A stretch of 64,000 nucleotides of DNA from Lonicera japonica (Eukaryota; Streptophyta; Magnoliopsida; Dipsacales; Caprifoliaceae): contig CM038466.1 in the NCBI GenBank assembly GCA_021464415.1, positions 22,321,017-22,385,016 on the forward strand, given 5' to 3'. Below, piece after piece: positions 1-12,676 of this stretch (its first letter is position 1; each line of letters opens with the position of its first letter). Below the pieces are notes generated by a model. It searched no databases. It was not told the origin of the DNA and saw nothing but the letters and a program-made list of their open reading frames with translations. The translations under genes and the position numbers were made by a program.

Positions 1-96
1 AAAGAGGACAAGTACTCAAAGTCCTCTCAAGAAATGGTCAAGAATCTCACAACTACAGTTGTAGTAATTGGCAGCAGGAACTGCAGGAAGTTATGA
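1..96 (+). CDS. Possible 3' end of a coding exon at the window edge
   Basis: Frame 1 is open from the first base for 31 codons and ends with TGA at 94-96. The peptide ends in TTTVVVIGSRNCRKL. The stretch is less AT-rich than the DNA after it, and the sequence from 97 on looks like a 3' untranslated region or spacer. I do not recognise the protein. It could be the last exon of a plus-strand gene lying mostly outside the window, or a chance open frame. Only sequence to the left of the window could decide. Confidence 0.2.
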   Translation, partial: KEDKYSKSSQEMVKNLTTTVVVIGSRNCRKL

Positions 97-3000
97 ATAG
101 ATTTGGAGCAGGAAGAATGCTTAATAGAAATTGGAGTATTAATGTGATGTTACTCTTTATTGTATTTGGTAGGAAAATAAGCAAAGGATATTAGCTAGCA
201 AAGACTAGTCACAATGTAGCTCTTAAAAACTTTGAGAGCTATGGTAAGGCTACAACTTGGAAATGGAATGTTAAGAGATCATACAGTAGTCGAATTATAC
301 GTAAAAATTGGAGCATTTATGAAAGAGTAATGGTGTAATTGTACTGACTATTCCCCTTATAGATGTGTATTGTTTCTCTGTTGTCATATAAGTTGAACCA
401 TACCAAAAAAAATAGGTGAAAATAATTTCACACAGGATGGGTAGTTTTTCTATAGATAAACGTAGATGGAGCGATGATAATAGCTGCCCCAAAGAAAAAC
501 GCTTTTATGATCCATTTTTATTTTCGAATTGATTTTTTTTTCTCGTTTCAATGTGCTGAAGGCACAATTTATGGCTACTAATTAATACATTTCCCATGCC
601 AACCATTTGTCCTTGTTCTTGTCCATAGCCGTTGTGAATAAAATCATGAAGTATGGCCACCATCGAACAATAAATGTTCACTTAAATCACAGGGAGAAAA
701 AAAGAGTAATGATAACGAATGTTAGTTGATAAATTGGGTACATCCTTAGAACATCACAGCTAATACCCATGTGAGAAAATCTAATAGCTAAAAGCAGAAC
801 ATAAAAAATCAACACACACCTAACCATTAGGCCAACACCTAGATTGTAGAGTGATTCAAACATTTCTACAAATATAAGCACGAAACTCAAAACGGGGTAA
901 AAATAGGATAAGGGAAAAAAAATCCTGAAGGTGTTGGCTCTCTTTCCTTCAGAATCTCTAAAAAAATCTAGTTGCCACAAAATCTTCATAAATAATAGCC
1001 ATGAAGATCAACAAGAGAAGAATAAATCAATATAGGCAAATGGATGATCCTGTATCATGGTAAGAAATATATGAAGAAACAATTGGCAAAATAAGTTAAG
1101 TCAGTTGTAATTGGGTTTTAGTTAAAAAGCTCAGTCAGTTTAAATCATTAGATTAAATAAAGTTTTTCAGATTCAGTTTTGAGACTTTATATTATTAGTG
1201 TTTGCAATTCAGACTTTATATTATATAGATGAATACAATTGACTGCGTAAGTACAAAATAATGAGAATGTATATATCTGACTAAGGTCACGGGTCTTTAG
1301 ATTTTCTCCGTTATTGAAAACCTGCTAGTAAATTACCCACAGTTAGTACTATCAAATTTGTAACTATGATGAATTATGCGAGTCTATCATACTACCCAAG
1401 CCCATGCCTACGATGAATGACTTGTGCCTGGGGTCCTATGTAAGTCCATACTTGCACTGAATTACCATTGTTACGGCAGCGCATATATGTGCACTATTAC
1501 CCTAGTTTGTGCCTACGGAGACTGTCTGCGTCTACCAGAAATTGGCTTTGCCTACGACACTACCAAATCCTATCATTGTATTGATACTTAAATACAGTTC
1601 TTGTCGGTGGCTAGAAACCATCTCGAACTATATTATGGTAAACTTTGTACAAGTGAAAAGACAAAAGATGGAAAGGATTGTTTAAACATTGACTATTGTG
1701 AGTGAAAACACGGTGACTATTTCTTTTGCAACCATAAGCCACCTAAGCGCAAAATCCCAATGCGAAAGTTGTAACACAAATACCTATAAAAACTTATGGT
1801 TAGGAAAATGTGCATTGTCAACACTTTAAAGTATCATAACTTTGCGCTCGGTTGCCCGTTTTAGGTCAACAAGTTTTGAAAAAAAAAACGTTTTCCACTA
1901 GTTTGAGGCATTTTTATACAATTTGAGGTGTTTTCATGATTTTTGACCCATACCATTTTATCAATTTACAAGGAGGATAGCAATTCTGAAATTATGGGAG
2001 TTCTATTTTATATTTCTTTAGTGATTCAACATAAATTGGAAGAATAATGATGGGATAATATATTATTTACATTTTAATAGTGCAATCATTCAACAACAAA
2101 CAAAGAAATTAATTTTAAGTCAATTTTGTTTTCAACTAATATATAATTAATAGAGATATTGATTCAGCTAAAAAAGGAAAGCTATAGTTCAGGGTTTTAT
2201 GTTATAACAAACATGGATTGTTAAACCTTTCATTGTGGCATTTAACCAAACAGCTCATATGCATCTTTGCATCACCTATATTTAACTATAACACTCAACC
2301 AAACAAGTTAGTTTAAGCTTGCAATAAATTTCATATTAATAAAATTAACAATAATGTCATCATAACAACTGAAAAAAATATCAAAATTCAGAAAAAATAA
2401 GAAGCAAATCACAGTAATAATTTCCTTCTCATGAAACTTATCATAATAACATTATAAGTATGGTAATGCAAAGATAAGCAACTGGTTTGGGTAAGGAAAG
2501 TAAAATAGATGAAATTAGGGTTTCATTAGTATTACTCGCAGTGTGTAATTCGGTCTGTCGATATTATAGTGCCACTTCCGATTGAGAAGAGAAGAGAAGA
2601 GAAGAGAAGAGGGGAATAGAAGAAGGAGACGACGACGAAGAAAACTCTCGTTTCTACAATTCTGGTAGACCTCTGAAAGAATAAAAATATTGTTTGGTAA
2701 TTAAAATTTAAGTGGTGAGAAGATAGATTAGAGGCATTTTTTTAATGGATAAAAATTGGAGTGGGTAGAATAAATTTTACGCTATTTTTTAGGTTAAGAT
2801 TAACGTAAGTTTGACTTTTGGTGGGGTGAGAAGACGAATTATGTGATTACATTTACGAACGCCTTTTAATAAATCAGTAATATGATATTTATTTCCCTTA
2901 TAATATAGATTGGGGATGATCATATCACCTCCATTTATGCAACCCAATGTTGTTTCTTAATAAAATTTCAACTAGTCTTTTAACTAAAAGAAAATCTATA

Positions 3001-4461
3001 TAAACGTGGTTATTGAGTAACTGTTTGGAATTATAGCACCGTTGGGTCAATTAATTTTAATATTTTAGGGGGCTCATATATTCAATGCAAGTAATGTCGA
3101 AGATGATCTAGTCTAGTTAAAATATAAATTCACTGCACATTTAGATAGCTATTGGGGTGGGGTGGGTTGGGGTGAGTTGAGGTGAGAGCAACACCATTCA
3201 ACTTTAGAATTTGTGGTTTTGGAATGTAGAATTCTAAAACTATAACCTTTTCATAAGTTATATCTAAGTATACTATGTGTAAGTAAATGAATATATACTA
3301 AAAAAAAATAAAAAATTGATGTTTACTTTGACCCGTTAATTAAAGTAAAAAAAAAAGAAGTTAAGCCACATTTCTGTGGGCTATGACCCATCCTTATGGA
3401 TCCTGGAGAAAGCCCTTTATAAAAGTAACTTAACTTATCTTATCATCAAAGCCCAAATTGGACTTTGTCGAGGCCGAAATGGGCCTAAATTGAATTAGAG
3501 TTGACTGTCTTCCTTTTGTTACTGGTCCATTTATGGCTACTCTTTGAAAGTAAAACTCAAGATAAACTTATAATGTGATAATGAATAATGAAACCAATAA
3601 ATTAGTCCGTAGAAAAATTTCAAACTTGACTCCTTTCCATTATTCTCCCGTCTAATTTTGTTCAATATGATTTAATTTGAGAGCGAAGTGGATAAATTTT
3701 TTCATAACACTTGGTGTAGACGATCTCTATGACGAGTAAACCATTTCCACAAAATTTCATTAGAAGATTCAATTTAAAAGTAGATTACATCATCGTCTAA
3801 AATTTTAATGGTAAAAAATAAGCATATGTATCAAATTTTTACTATCCCTACTTCTGGTTTAAATTTCTTGATGAATTTTTGTGAAAATGATTTACTCATT
3901 ATATAAATCATTTTCACCAAATTTCATGAAAAAATTCACCCATTAGTCCTTGAATTAAATTCAATTGAACGGAATTGAACCAAAAGAATAATTGAGAGGA
4001 GTCAAGTTCAAAAATTATAAAGTGTTTTTTGCTCAGTACATAGCTTTGTGTAGGGTACTAGGGTTATTGTTAAAAGGGCAAGGTTCAATTAATTTTTTTT
4101 TATTTGGTCATTGTTTTTATTTAAATAAAAAAAGAAGAAGATATTCTCATTTATTTACATAGACAGAAAAGTGGTGTTAAAAAAAAAATTGCAGAGAGGG
4201 TATTCCTTTGTGATAGGTCTGAGTCCACCATATATGGTTACAACCCACCCCAGTACCACCACGCACCCACCCACCCACCCACCCACTCACTCTTCATTTA
4301 ATTAATTTAATATTTTAACACTCGCTTGCTACAATCACTTTTAACACAAAGTTAAAACTTTCTGCCTTACTAAATTGATGTAATAGCATGGAGATCTGTG
4401 ATGGAGACTAACGAGTTTTGATACACTACAATTACGTATAATGTTTCTCCTCTGATCCCCT
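97..4461. other. Intergenic DNA without a recognisable gene
   Basis: No open frame here shows a known domain. Short frames such as the hydrophobic one on the minus strand at 687-989 fall in AT-rich sequence and resemble no family. Visible items are a GA-rich microsatellite at 2583-2612 next to an AAACCCTAA telobox (minus strand, near 2515-2524), a (CCCA)n tract near 4261-4290, and several homopolymer runs. The GA tract plus telobox could belong to the 5' end of a minus-strand transcript, but no coding exon follows that I can recognise. Confidence 0.5.
2583..2612. repeat. GAAGA-type microsatellite
   Basis: Five-base units of the GAAGA kind are repeated about five times and followed by GGGG. 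On the minus strand this reads as a CTTCT tract, the composition often found in plant 5' leaders. Confidence 0.7.
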
Positions 4462-4464
4462 TAA

Positions 4465-4855
4465 GTCTGGTTTGGTAAGTACAAATTTTAAAAATACTTT
4501 TTTAATAGAGGAGAAAATTAGGGAGAAATCATTCCACTAAGATTCCATGAAATTGATATTTCTTTTTGATTTTTCAGCATTTATTATGAAAGTTTTGGAT
4601 AACAATACCCCTACCTAAATATGTTATTGCCAAATTTATCCATTTATTACAAGAGTATTATTGAAATATTGATATATTTTTACTTTCCTTTTCTGTACCA
4701 ACCAAACACATACCGGAAGAGAAATCAAATGGTATTTCCTGACTATTTTCCATGATTTACCAAATACAGAAAAGGAAACTTGATAGGAACTTTAGTTTCT
4801 CACCTCATGAGAAAAATAAAGGAATTGATTTTCATTCCGTGAACCAAACGAGACC
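4465..4855. mobile_element. MITE with GTCTgGTTTGGT termini
   Basis: The left end reads GTCTGGTTTGGTAAG and the right end, reverse-complemented, reads GGTCTCGTTTGGTTCACGG. The flanks carry TAA on both sides (4462-4464 and 4856-4858), the target type of PIF/Harbinger (Tourist-like) elements. The interior (about 390 bp) is AT-rich and non-coding, so it is non-autonomous. The termini are imperfect, so the family assignment is tentative. Confidence 0.55.
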
Positions 4856-5927
4856 TAATATAAGAGAAAATGGGTTTCAAGTGCATCTTTTATAAGTATA
4901 TTCAAATCAATGATATTTTTTCTATTCTATACTAAATAGATAATATCATTTACAAATTGTTTTAGTTATAAGGAAATTTTCAATCTTTGTTCAGTAAAAT
5001 GATATATTCTTTTTTTTAATGGTCAATTATATCTTTACTATTTATTTCTTCATTAGCAATGATGATTGACAAGCCTCACTGACTACTAAGCCACCACCGT
5101 CCACTAAAACTCCGGTGAGATTTTTTGCACTCAAATTTATATATAATTGCTTACGGATTTAGTGTAAAAATTTTTTGCTCTAAAATCTATAGCATTAGTT
5201 ACTTTCGAATTTAGTGCAAAAAAACAAACTTGCAATATCTATATCATTAGTTACTTGTGGATATAGCGCAAAAACATATTTGCAATAAAACATGTATTAT
5301 TAATTGTTTGTAGTATTTGCGTTAAAACTCTAGTGAGGCCTTGACACTCCGGTGAGGTCGCCGAAACTCCGATGGTGTTGCCGGAGCTCCGATGCAACAG
5401 TGGGGGATGGTGATTAAATTTTTTATTTTTTAAGAAAAGAAGAAGAAGAAAAGAAATGGAGGAAGGGTGCTTTAGGTAAAGAAAAAGAATTATCCTTATT
5501 TTGGAATGAAAATGTAATGTGTCATTCCATTGAATATAATTGTGGAGGAAACTCTTTTGCCTCTTAATATAATATTATAGGGTTGTGATTAGGATTTTTG
5601 ATACTCAGGATCCATTTGATAATAAAATGAAAAATGCTAAAAAAATAATATATTTTTTGTGAGAAGTTGAAAAATAATTTGAGGTATGTTGCAAGATGTT
5701 CTCTTACTTATTTGCTTTTTCCATGGAAAAAAATTGTTTCGTTGGTGGTGACAAATTTTTTCACATAAAATAAAGGAGTTTTGAGAATATCTATTCACAA
5801 AAATGAGCATGAAATGGAGATCATCTCACTACATCTCTCAATTTAATTATTTCCAGTTTCTCATACTACTAGACCCTAAGTTGTCGCATTTATTGGTTAT
5901 CCTTGATTATTGTTCCAATAACGTTTG

Positions 5928-6030
5928 CTTAACTGTCCGGTGATTAAGAGAAAATCTTATATCCTTCACGATCAGGGTTCGATTTCTCCACTCCCATTCC
6001 TACCCCCCATCAAACACAGATATATTTAAA
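5928..6030 (+). mobile_element. tRNA-derived SINE trace
   Basis: A segment reading CTTAACTGTCCGGTGATTAA resembles a pol III A box. It is followed about 35 bases later by GGTTCGATTTC (5976-5986), a good match to the pol III B box, and then by a C-rich tract. This head layout is typical of plant tRNA-derived SINEs. No poly(A) tail or target duplication is clear, so it is probably a fragment. Confidence 0.35.
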
Positions 6031-6055
6031 CAAAAATCTATATTTTCAATAACAG

Positions 6056-6137
6056 AGTTTGCTGTATACCTGATGTAATTTTTTAGAGTTTAGTATAGTT
6101 TGCTGTATACCTGATGTAATTATTTAGAGTTTAGTAT
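6056..6137. repeat. 41-bp tandem duplication
   Basis: A unit starting AGTTTGCTGTATACC and ending TTAGAGTTTAGTAT occurs twice in direct succession with one visible difference (TTTTTT versus TTATTT). It is a recent local duplication in non-coding DNA. Confidence 0.85.
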
Positions 6138-7319
6138 AGTTTGTGAAAACTGATACAAAACATACCTTTCCATTGGAAGTGGAAAAAAAGGATAGTAGTG
6201 TTAGCTCTTCACCAGCTCAAGAAAACCAAGAAGGAAAATGCAAACCAAGAAAAAAAAATGCAGCAAAGTTAAAATTGGGTGGGTCTTTTGATGAGGGAAC
6301 CAATTAATGTCCCTCGGATGCCACTTTTGTTGCTACAAAACCAAAAAAGTGGCCTTGATAAGAAATTGTTTTCTTTTATCTTATTGGAAAGGTGTGTGTA
6401 GGGACGTTCTTTATTCTAGGGCCCACAAATGTATTGTTGCTCTCAACTATCTGTAATTATGTATCTTGTACGAGTTTACATTTGTTGATGAATCGTCTTC
6501 AACCAATAATTAACGTCACCTCCATTTTCATCGTTCAATTCAATGTACGAAAAATATGATGAATAAATAATATTGTGGTCCAATTATTGCTATGTATTTA
6601 GTGCATTCGTTACAAGGACAAAGCGAAGATTTAATTTTGCAGGGAGCTAAAACTTTATTCTTTCAATCTCAAATTAAGAATTTACCACCTTTTTCATTAG
6701 TATTCAAAATTGGACTAAGATAATTGTTGTGATTTTTTTTATTGTTTTTAAAACTTTCAATTAACTGGAATTTATACTTGAGTATTTAGTTAAATATGAC
6801 ATTAAGTATCTTACGCCACTCAATAATAAAAATAAAAGTTCAATCTAGAAACATAAATTATATATAAGTTTCATTTTGATAATTATCAAGTTACCCAAAT
6901 AAAGTCACCTTTGAATGAATGCTACTTTCAAATTAGTTTTATCTTTTAAAAAGAATTTTGCACTATCATTTGTATTTATTTTGACTGGGAGTTATATTTC
7001 CAATTCTTAATAAACAAAAATTACCAACTCCAAATTTGTCTTAATTAAGAGCTTCCCTTATTTTTTGAAATGATTCAAATCAAAAGTCCTATTTTATTTT
7101 GTAACATAATAAATGTCATAAAATCTCAATATAGAAAATAAATTAAAAGTATCAATTAGAGGGAGCCATAATGCACAACTAAATTATTAATCAATTACAT
7201 TATATATATACACAAAGGCATCAAAATATTTGGGGGTACCATGGCCCCACAAGCTATATCAAAGGTATGCCTTGGTTCGTTTCTGATTAAGCAATCGTAA
7301 TGAAAATTTCTAACTATTA

Positions 7320-7604
7320 GGGTCCGTTTGATTATAAAGATGAAAAAAGAAAATATATTTAGTTAATTTATGTGAAAAGATAGAAAATAAAGTGAAAGGT
7401 GTTATTCATTTTATAAGTTTATATCCTCTATCCTTCAATATTTTTGGTGAAAAATTTTTACTCACCACCAAGCAAAGAAAATTTCTTCATGGAAAAACTT
7501 AAAAATTAAATGGATATCACATTTATCACTCAACTTATTTTCCATCTTTTCATCAAAACTAATTCAATTTATTTTTCTTTTCCATTTTATAATCAAACGG
7601 AGCC
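7320..7604. mobile_element. Tourist-like MITE, best-preserved copy of the local family
   Basis: The left end reads GGGTCCGTTTGATTATAAA and the right end, reverse-complemented, reads GGCTCCGTTTGATTATAAA, one mismatch over 19 bases. TTA flanks both sides (7317-7319, 7605-7607), the duplication made by PIF/Harbinger transposases. The 285-bp interior has no coding capacity. Related copies lie at 5607 (partial), 34619 and 34829 (degenerate), 39722, 41930 and 53105. Confidence 0.8.
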
Positions 7605-7607
7605 TTA

Positions 7608-8190
7608 GTTATTATTTTTTGTTGCTAAAAACTATCACAAAAGTTTAATCTATACCAGAAGTGCTCTCTCTCTCTCTATATATATATATAGAAAATTTCA
7701 AATGCAGACCGGGCTTTTTTACTACATTTTTTTCGTCGTAAAAATATGTACATCATATAAGTAATATATATATATATATACACACACATCATATAAGTAA
7801 AATATGCTCTATTTCAATGACAACCTGCCATGTGTCATATACTTATTATATTTATTCTTTTATATATTCTTATGTTATTTTCAATTGCCATTCTCTTAAG
7901 TACCATCCTTAAATTAACCAACTTAAAGACCATTTATTTTGAGGGATAAACGGGTGAATTGTCTCATGAAACTTTGTGGAGATGATATTTATAATTAGTA
8001 GATCATTTCCTCAAAAAGGACGATGCTTAAATTAATTAACTTAAAAACGGTTCTTAAGAGATGGAGATTGTGTATATTGTACCCAGCATACTTTTACGGC
8101 AATATTAAACTTTTGTGCCTACATATATAATATCTATTCACTTGACTTTGAAGAATGAATATAATTTTTTTTATGATTAATATTAATGTT
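7608..8190. other. Intergenic DNA with CT and TA microsatellites
   Basis: A CT tract runs into a TA tract at 7663-7690 and another TA/CA tract lies near 7766-7788. Nothing coding is seen before the LINE tail. Confidence 0.5.
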
Positions 8191-11100
8191 CATTTTTTTT
8201 TTGTTACAGTAGCATAGGAATGCAAAAACAACAAAAAAAACAAAAAAACTAGTTTCTTCTTGGATATGCCACGCCTTACATATCTGCCTTCAAAAGCTGC
8301 TCGAGTTGATTGGTAGGGACCAAGACTCTTATGGCCTGTTCTCCTTGCACTCTACTGAGCTTAGACATGTAGTCGGCACATTTGTTTCCTTTACGATGGA
8401 CATGCACCAGGTCCAATAGCGTGGCTTCTTTCAGTTTCTTGCAACCTTCAATCAAGGTCCTATCAGGATGGTTTTGAACTTCATCTTTGTTGATAAGGTT
8501 GACGACAGTTAGAGAATCTGTTTCAATTGTTGCTTCTAACCATGATCTCTCGCTCGTTAGTTTCATAGCTCTTCGAATGCCCCAGAGCTCAGCTTGGAGG
8601 GGGATAGCATATCCGATTCTCCCGCAAAAACCTTCAATCCATCTTTCGACATCATCTCTAGCCACCCCTCCATAGGCAGCCCATTCAAATTCTCCAAAGG
8701 TGCTCTCGTCTAAACTAATCTTAACCGTACCTAAAGGAGGGATATTTCACTTAATAAGCTCAATACGATTAATTTTATTTTTAACAATTTTGTTAGCAAA
8801 AGCATGGTGTATTTCATGAGCAAAATTTTGAGTTCTTCCAGCCACATGTGCTGGGTCTTTTTTAATGCCCCTGAAATGCCTTTCATTTCTACAAAGCCAC
8901 AAATTCCAGATTGTAGCAGCAAAGATAATTCCCTAAGGCAGGTTCAATTGGAATTTAGAAACTTCCATTTTTCCATTAAATTCAAGCTAGTCATTAAAGT
9001 TATCACATTGGTTGCACCAATTCGTATCAATAGTTAAGCTTTTCCATGTGTTAGCCGCAAAAGGACATACTCTAAAAATATCATCAATAGATTCAATATG
9101 ACCACATAATCCACATAAAGGATTCTGAGAAATATTTCTCCTCACACACGCCTTATTAGTAAGAATTTTTTCGTGTTTTAGAAGCCAGAAAAAAGTTATG
9201 ATTTTATGAGGAATTTTTAACTTCCAAACCCACTTCCAATTATCACTAATGGGAGTATCTATATCAATAATAAAGTTGTAACAGCTAGATGTTAGAAACT
9301 TCCCTGAACCCTTGCCCGTCCAAGTAGGCGTATCCTGCAAAACAGCTACAAAGGGCAAAGGAATACTCTTGATAGCATTGACCCAATAACTAGAAAAATT
9401 ATTATTAATAAAGTTATCATTCCAAGACTTATTGTTATTGATCAAGCTCACCACATTGCTGTCCAAAATCTTGTTAGTAGTATCAACATCGTTCCTAATA
9501 CATCCCCTCCCACACCACCAATCCGAACCCACATTTATGTTGTTACCACTACTAACAGCCCATTTAGTATTGGCAGTCAAAACATTTTTGGAGTTATGAA
9601 TACTCCTCCAAATGTGTGAGGGACTATGATTTTTTTTCCATTGTCTCGGGTTTAACCCAGCCCCATATTTATTTCTCATTAATTTGATCCAAGGAGTATT
9701 GGGTCCAGTCATAAACTCCCAGCCAAGTTTTTCATTAATAGCCATGTTGTTGTCATGACATTTTTTAATGCCAAGACCCCCATTATTCTTGGGTTTACAA
9801 ACCGAATCCTAATTTACAAGGTGGACTTTTTTGGTAGTCTCATTCTCTCCCCATAGAAACGGACTGAATCAGCATACTTCTACCAGCCAACGAAAGTAAG
9901 TTTGCTTTCCAACCACTTAGCTTTTTTTGGACTTTATCAATGGTGGGTTTGTAATAATCTTTATTGATTTTCCCGTGGACAAGAGGGAAACCCAAATAGC
10001 TGCCGAGATTATCAGAAATACCCATCCCATAAATGTAACTGAATTTAAGAGCATCGCGTCTGGGCACAATAGGAGAGCAATACATTTTGGATTTAGAAAA
10101 ATTAACTCTTTGTCCCGAATTCTCACAAAAATAATTTAGAACTTCCATCATGACTCTACAACTTTTCTCCGTGGCTTTTGTGAAAAGAATAAGGTCATTA
10201 GCAAAAAAAAGATGACTAAAAGCATCCCCTCTCGGGAAAGGTTTTAAACTAATCCACTATTTCACATTAACTTTGTCAATAATAGTGTTAGATAGGAATT
10301 CCAGGCATAAGACAAAGAGATAAGGAGAGAGAGGGTCGCCTTGTCTAAGGCCCCGAGTAGGAGTGAAAGCGTTAAGAGTTTCTCCATTCCAAAGAATGAA
10401 AGTACTCCCTTGCGTGACACAAGTCATAATAAGATTAATCAAATTTTGATTGAAATTGAAATTAAAAAGAACTTTTTCAAGAAAATTCCACTATATCCTA
10501 TCATAAGCTTTTTCAAGATCAATTTTCCAAATAATGCCTCCAAGCTTTCCTTTACGTTTTTCCAACGAGTGGATAATTTCCTGAATGACAATCACATTGT
10601 CCTTCGTTTGTCGTCCAGGAAGGAAACTGGCCTGCCACGGCCCCACAATTTTCTTCAATAAAGGTCTAAGCCTATTGACAATAACTTTGGTAATGATTTT
10701 ATAAACAACGTTACAGAGGGTAATAGGCCTAAGGTGGTTAACATTCTCAGGGTTATCCACTTTAGGAATTAAAGTGATAAAAGATTGATTTAACCAGGAC
10801 GAGAGGTCATTATTAAAAAAGCAATCAGAAACAAATTTGATAACCGTGGGGCTAACAAGATCCCAAAATCTTTGAAAGAAAATAGGTTGGTAGCCGTCCA
10901 GTCCAGGCGCTTTCAGCCCTTACATACTAAATAAAGAAGTTTTGATCTCCAAAGCATTGACATTGAGGTTAAGCACTCTATTATCCCTCTCTGTTAATTT
11001 TTTGGAAGTAGGAAAACATATATTAGATATATCGAAATTATTATCTTTATAAAATAAACTACAGAAGTGATCCCAAATATGGGTAGATATGGAGCTAGCA

Positions 11101-12676
11101 TCATTAGTCCAGTTACCCTCAATTTTAAGTCTTTCAATTTTGTTTCTTTTTTTGCGAATGATAGTGGAAACATGAAAAAAAAATGAGTATTTCCATCACC
11201 CTCAGTAATCCAATTAACCCTCAATTTTTGTTTCTAGAGAACTTCCTCTTGCTTAAGAACATTTTGAAGCTCTTTTAGAATATCTTTTTCAATCACATCC
11301 AGTTTATTGGAAAAACGATTTTCCTGTGCAACTTGGATGCTCGTAAGGAGAGCTTTTAAACATTTTTTACGATAGAAAATATTGCCAAAAGTAACTTTAT
11401 TCCAAACTCTAACTTTAGAAGTAAAATTATTGAGATTATCATGAAGGCTGTATGTGTTATTCCAAGTAGAAATGAAAAAAATTATTAAATTCTGAATGCT
11501 CTAACCAACTGGTAAGAAAACGAAAAGGTCTTCTAGATAGATTATGAGAGAAGTTAGAGTTCATACCTTCAATGTTTAGCACCATATGACTATGATCAGA
11601 GTAAGTTCTCAAGAGATTAGTGACACTAGCTTCAGGGTAATTCAGGGACCAATTCATATTGGCAAGAGCTCTGTCAAGCTTGACCATATAGTTAGCCATA
11701 CCTTGTCTACCATTCGACCAAGTGAGATTAGGTCCGCTAGAGCCCAGGTCAATGAGATTGCATTCGTGGATGTTAGCTACAAAGCTAGAATTTATAGAGT
11801 ACGAAGCTGAAGAAGAGAAAATTTCTTCTCAGTCGTGTCAATATGATCGTTAAAGTCTCCAGCAACTAACCAAGGAAAGTTAGCTCCATTCGCCATAGCT
11901 TTCAAGTTGTTCCATAGATGTTTTCGGAGAACACGATTTGGGCTACCATAAACTGCCGAAAGAAGCCAATCTTCATAATCGTTTCTAGTAACGATAGCAT
12001 GAACCACCTGCTGAGAAACTTGGTGTTGCGTCAGAGTGACCCTACTGTGGTCCCAAAATAGCCAAATCCCTTATAATCTACCATTCGGATCCGCAATAAT
12101 GTTGTGGAAAAAACCTAAATTTTTGAAGAAGTTAACAAGACCCTCAAAAGGAACTTTGGTTTTAAGAATAACTAATAAGGCCGGGTCATGATCTCTACAA
12201 AGGTCAGTCATCGAAGTTTGAAAGTTGGTGCTACCAGCACCACGGCAATTCCAAAAAATGCACTTCATTGAGGAAACAATGTTAATATAAGGGAGCACCA
12301 CATTATTCGACCATCCCAAGATGAGTTTGTCTATCATCATTGACTCTGTTGTGGCTGTTGTTGCTGCCATTTGAACATTATGAAGCCAAGGCTCCAGTTT
12401 TTGGGCTTCGTCTGTTAACATTTGGAACCTCAGTTGGTTGATGTTCCATTGTGCTTCCGCCACATGAATCTCCTCCTCTTCCCACTGGTAAGGAGAACCA
12501 CGCAGGGTTGTGAGTTATTTTATGGTTGAAAATCTCCATTTTTTGGATCTAGTGGTTTGCTTTTTGGGTTGAAGATGGGTATGGGGAGTGGTGGTAGAGG
12601 TGTAGTGGTGGGCATGAGTTGGTTTGTGTTAGTAAACCCCAGGTTTTCCTTGGTTAGAGAAAGAGCATTGGTAGTT
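8191..12676 (-). mobile_element. L1-type LINE, 3' part (end of ORF1, all of ORF2, 3' tail)
   Basis: This is the downstream portion of a minus-strand non-LTR retrotransposon; its 5' part lies at 25298-26990 beyond the inserted LTR element. Domains run endonuclease, reverse transcriptase, zf-RVT zinc-binding region and RNase H, the order of plant L1 elements. A T-run at 8192-8202, an A-tail on the element's own strand, suggests the 3' terminus. I found no convincing target duplication. GTAGT at 12672-12676 belongs to the LINE and was duplicated when the LTR element inserted. Confidence 0.85.
8276..12268 (-). pseudogene. LINE ORF2: endonuclease, reverse transcriptase, zf-RVT, RNase H (broken)
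   Basis: The frame starts at 12268 with MKCIFWNCRGAG, the usual start of the plant LINE apurinic-like endonuclease. Reverse-transcriptase blocks follow: LRPITLCNVVYKI and SFLPGRQTKDN near 10620-10730, IDLEKAYDRI near 10491-10525, TRGLRQGDPLSPYLF near 10300-10360, and the active-site box at 10194-10205, which reads FAND instead of FADD, so one catalytic aspartate is asparagine. A zf-RVT motif (CGLCGH...CPFA) lies near 9070-9115. RNase H occupies 8276-8665, with AELW, TDS and HRKGNKCAD blocks. ORF2 is broken by stops and frameshifts into at least eight pieces, so the element cannot move itself. The domain calls are strong; exact break points were not mapped. Confidence 0.88.

Larger units (their letters stand above)
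4859..7316. other. Intergenic DNA with small repeats
   Basis: No gene is recognisable. At 5100-5390 a degenerate repeat of about 60 bp alternates 'attagttact' and 'tttagtgcaaaaa' blocks and is flanked by 'actccggtgag' motifs. At 5607-5770 lies the left half of the Tourist-like MITE family described at 7320. A SINE-like trace is at 5928-6030 and a 41-bp tandem duplication at 6056-6137. Confidence 0.5.

Noticed and set aside
687..989. Minus-strand 100-codon hydrophobic frame
   Set aside because: It lies in T/A-biased DNA, resembles no family, and has no visible splice or promoter context.
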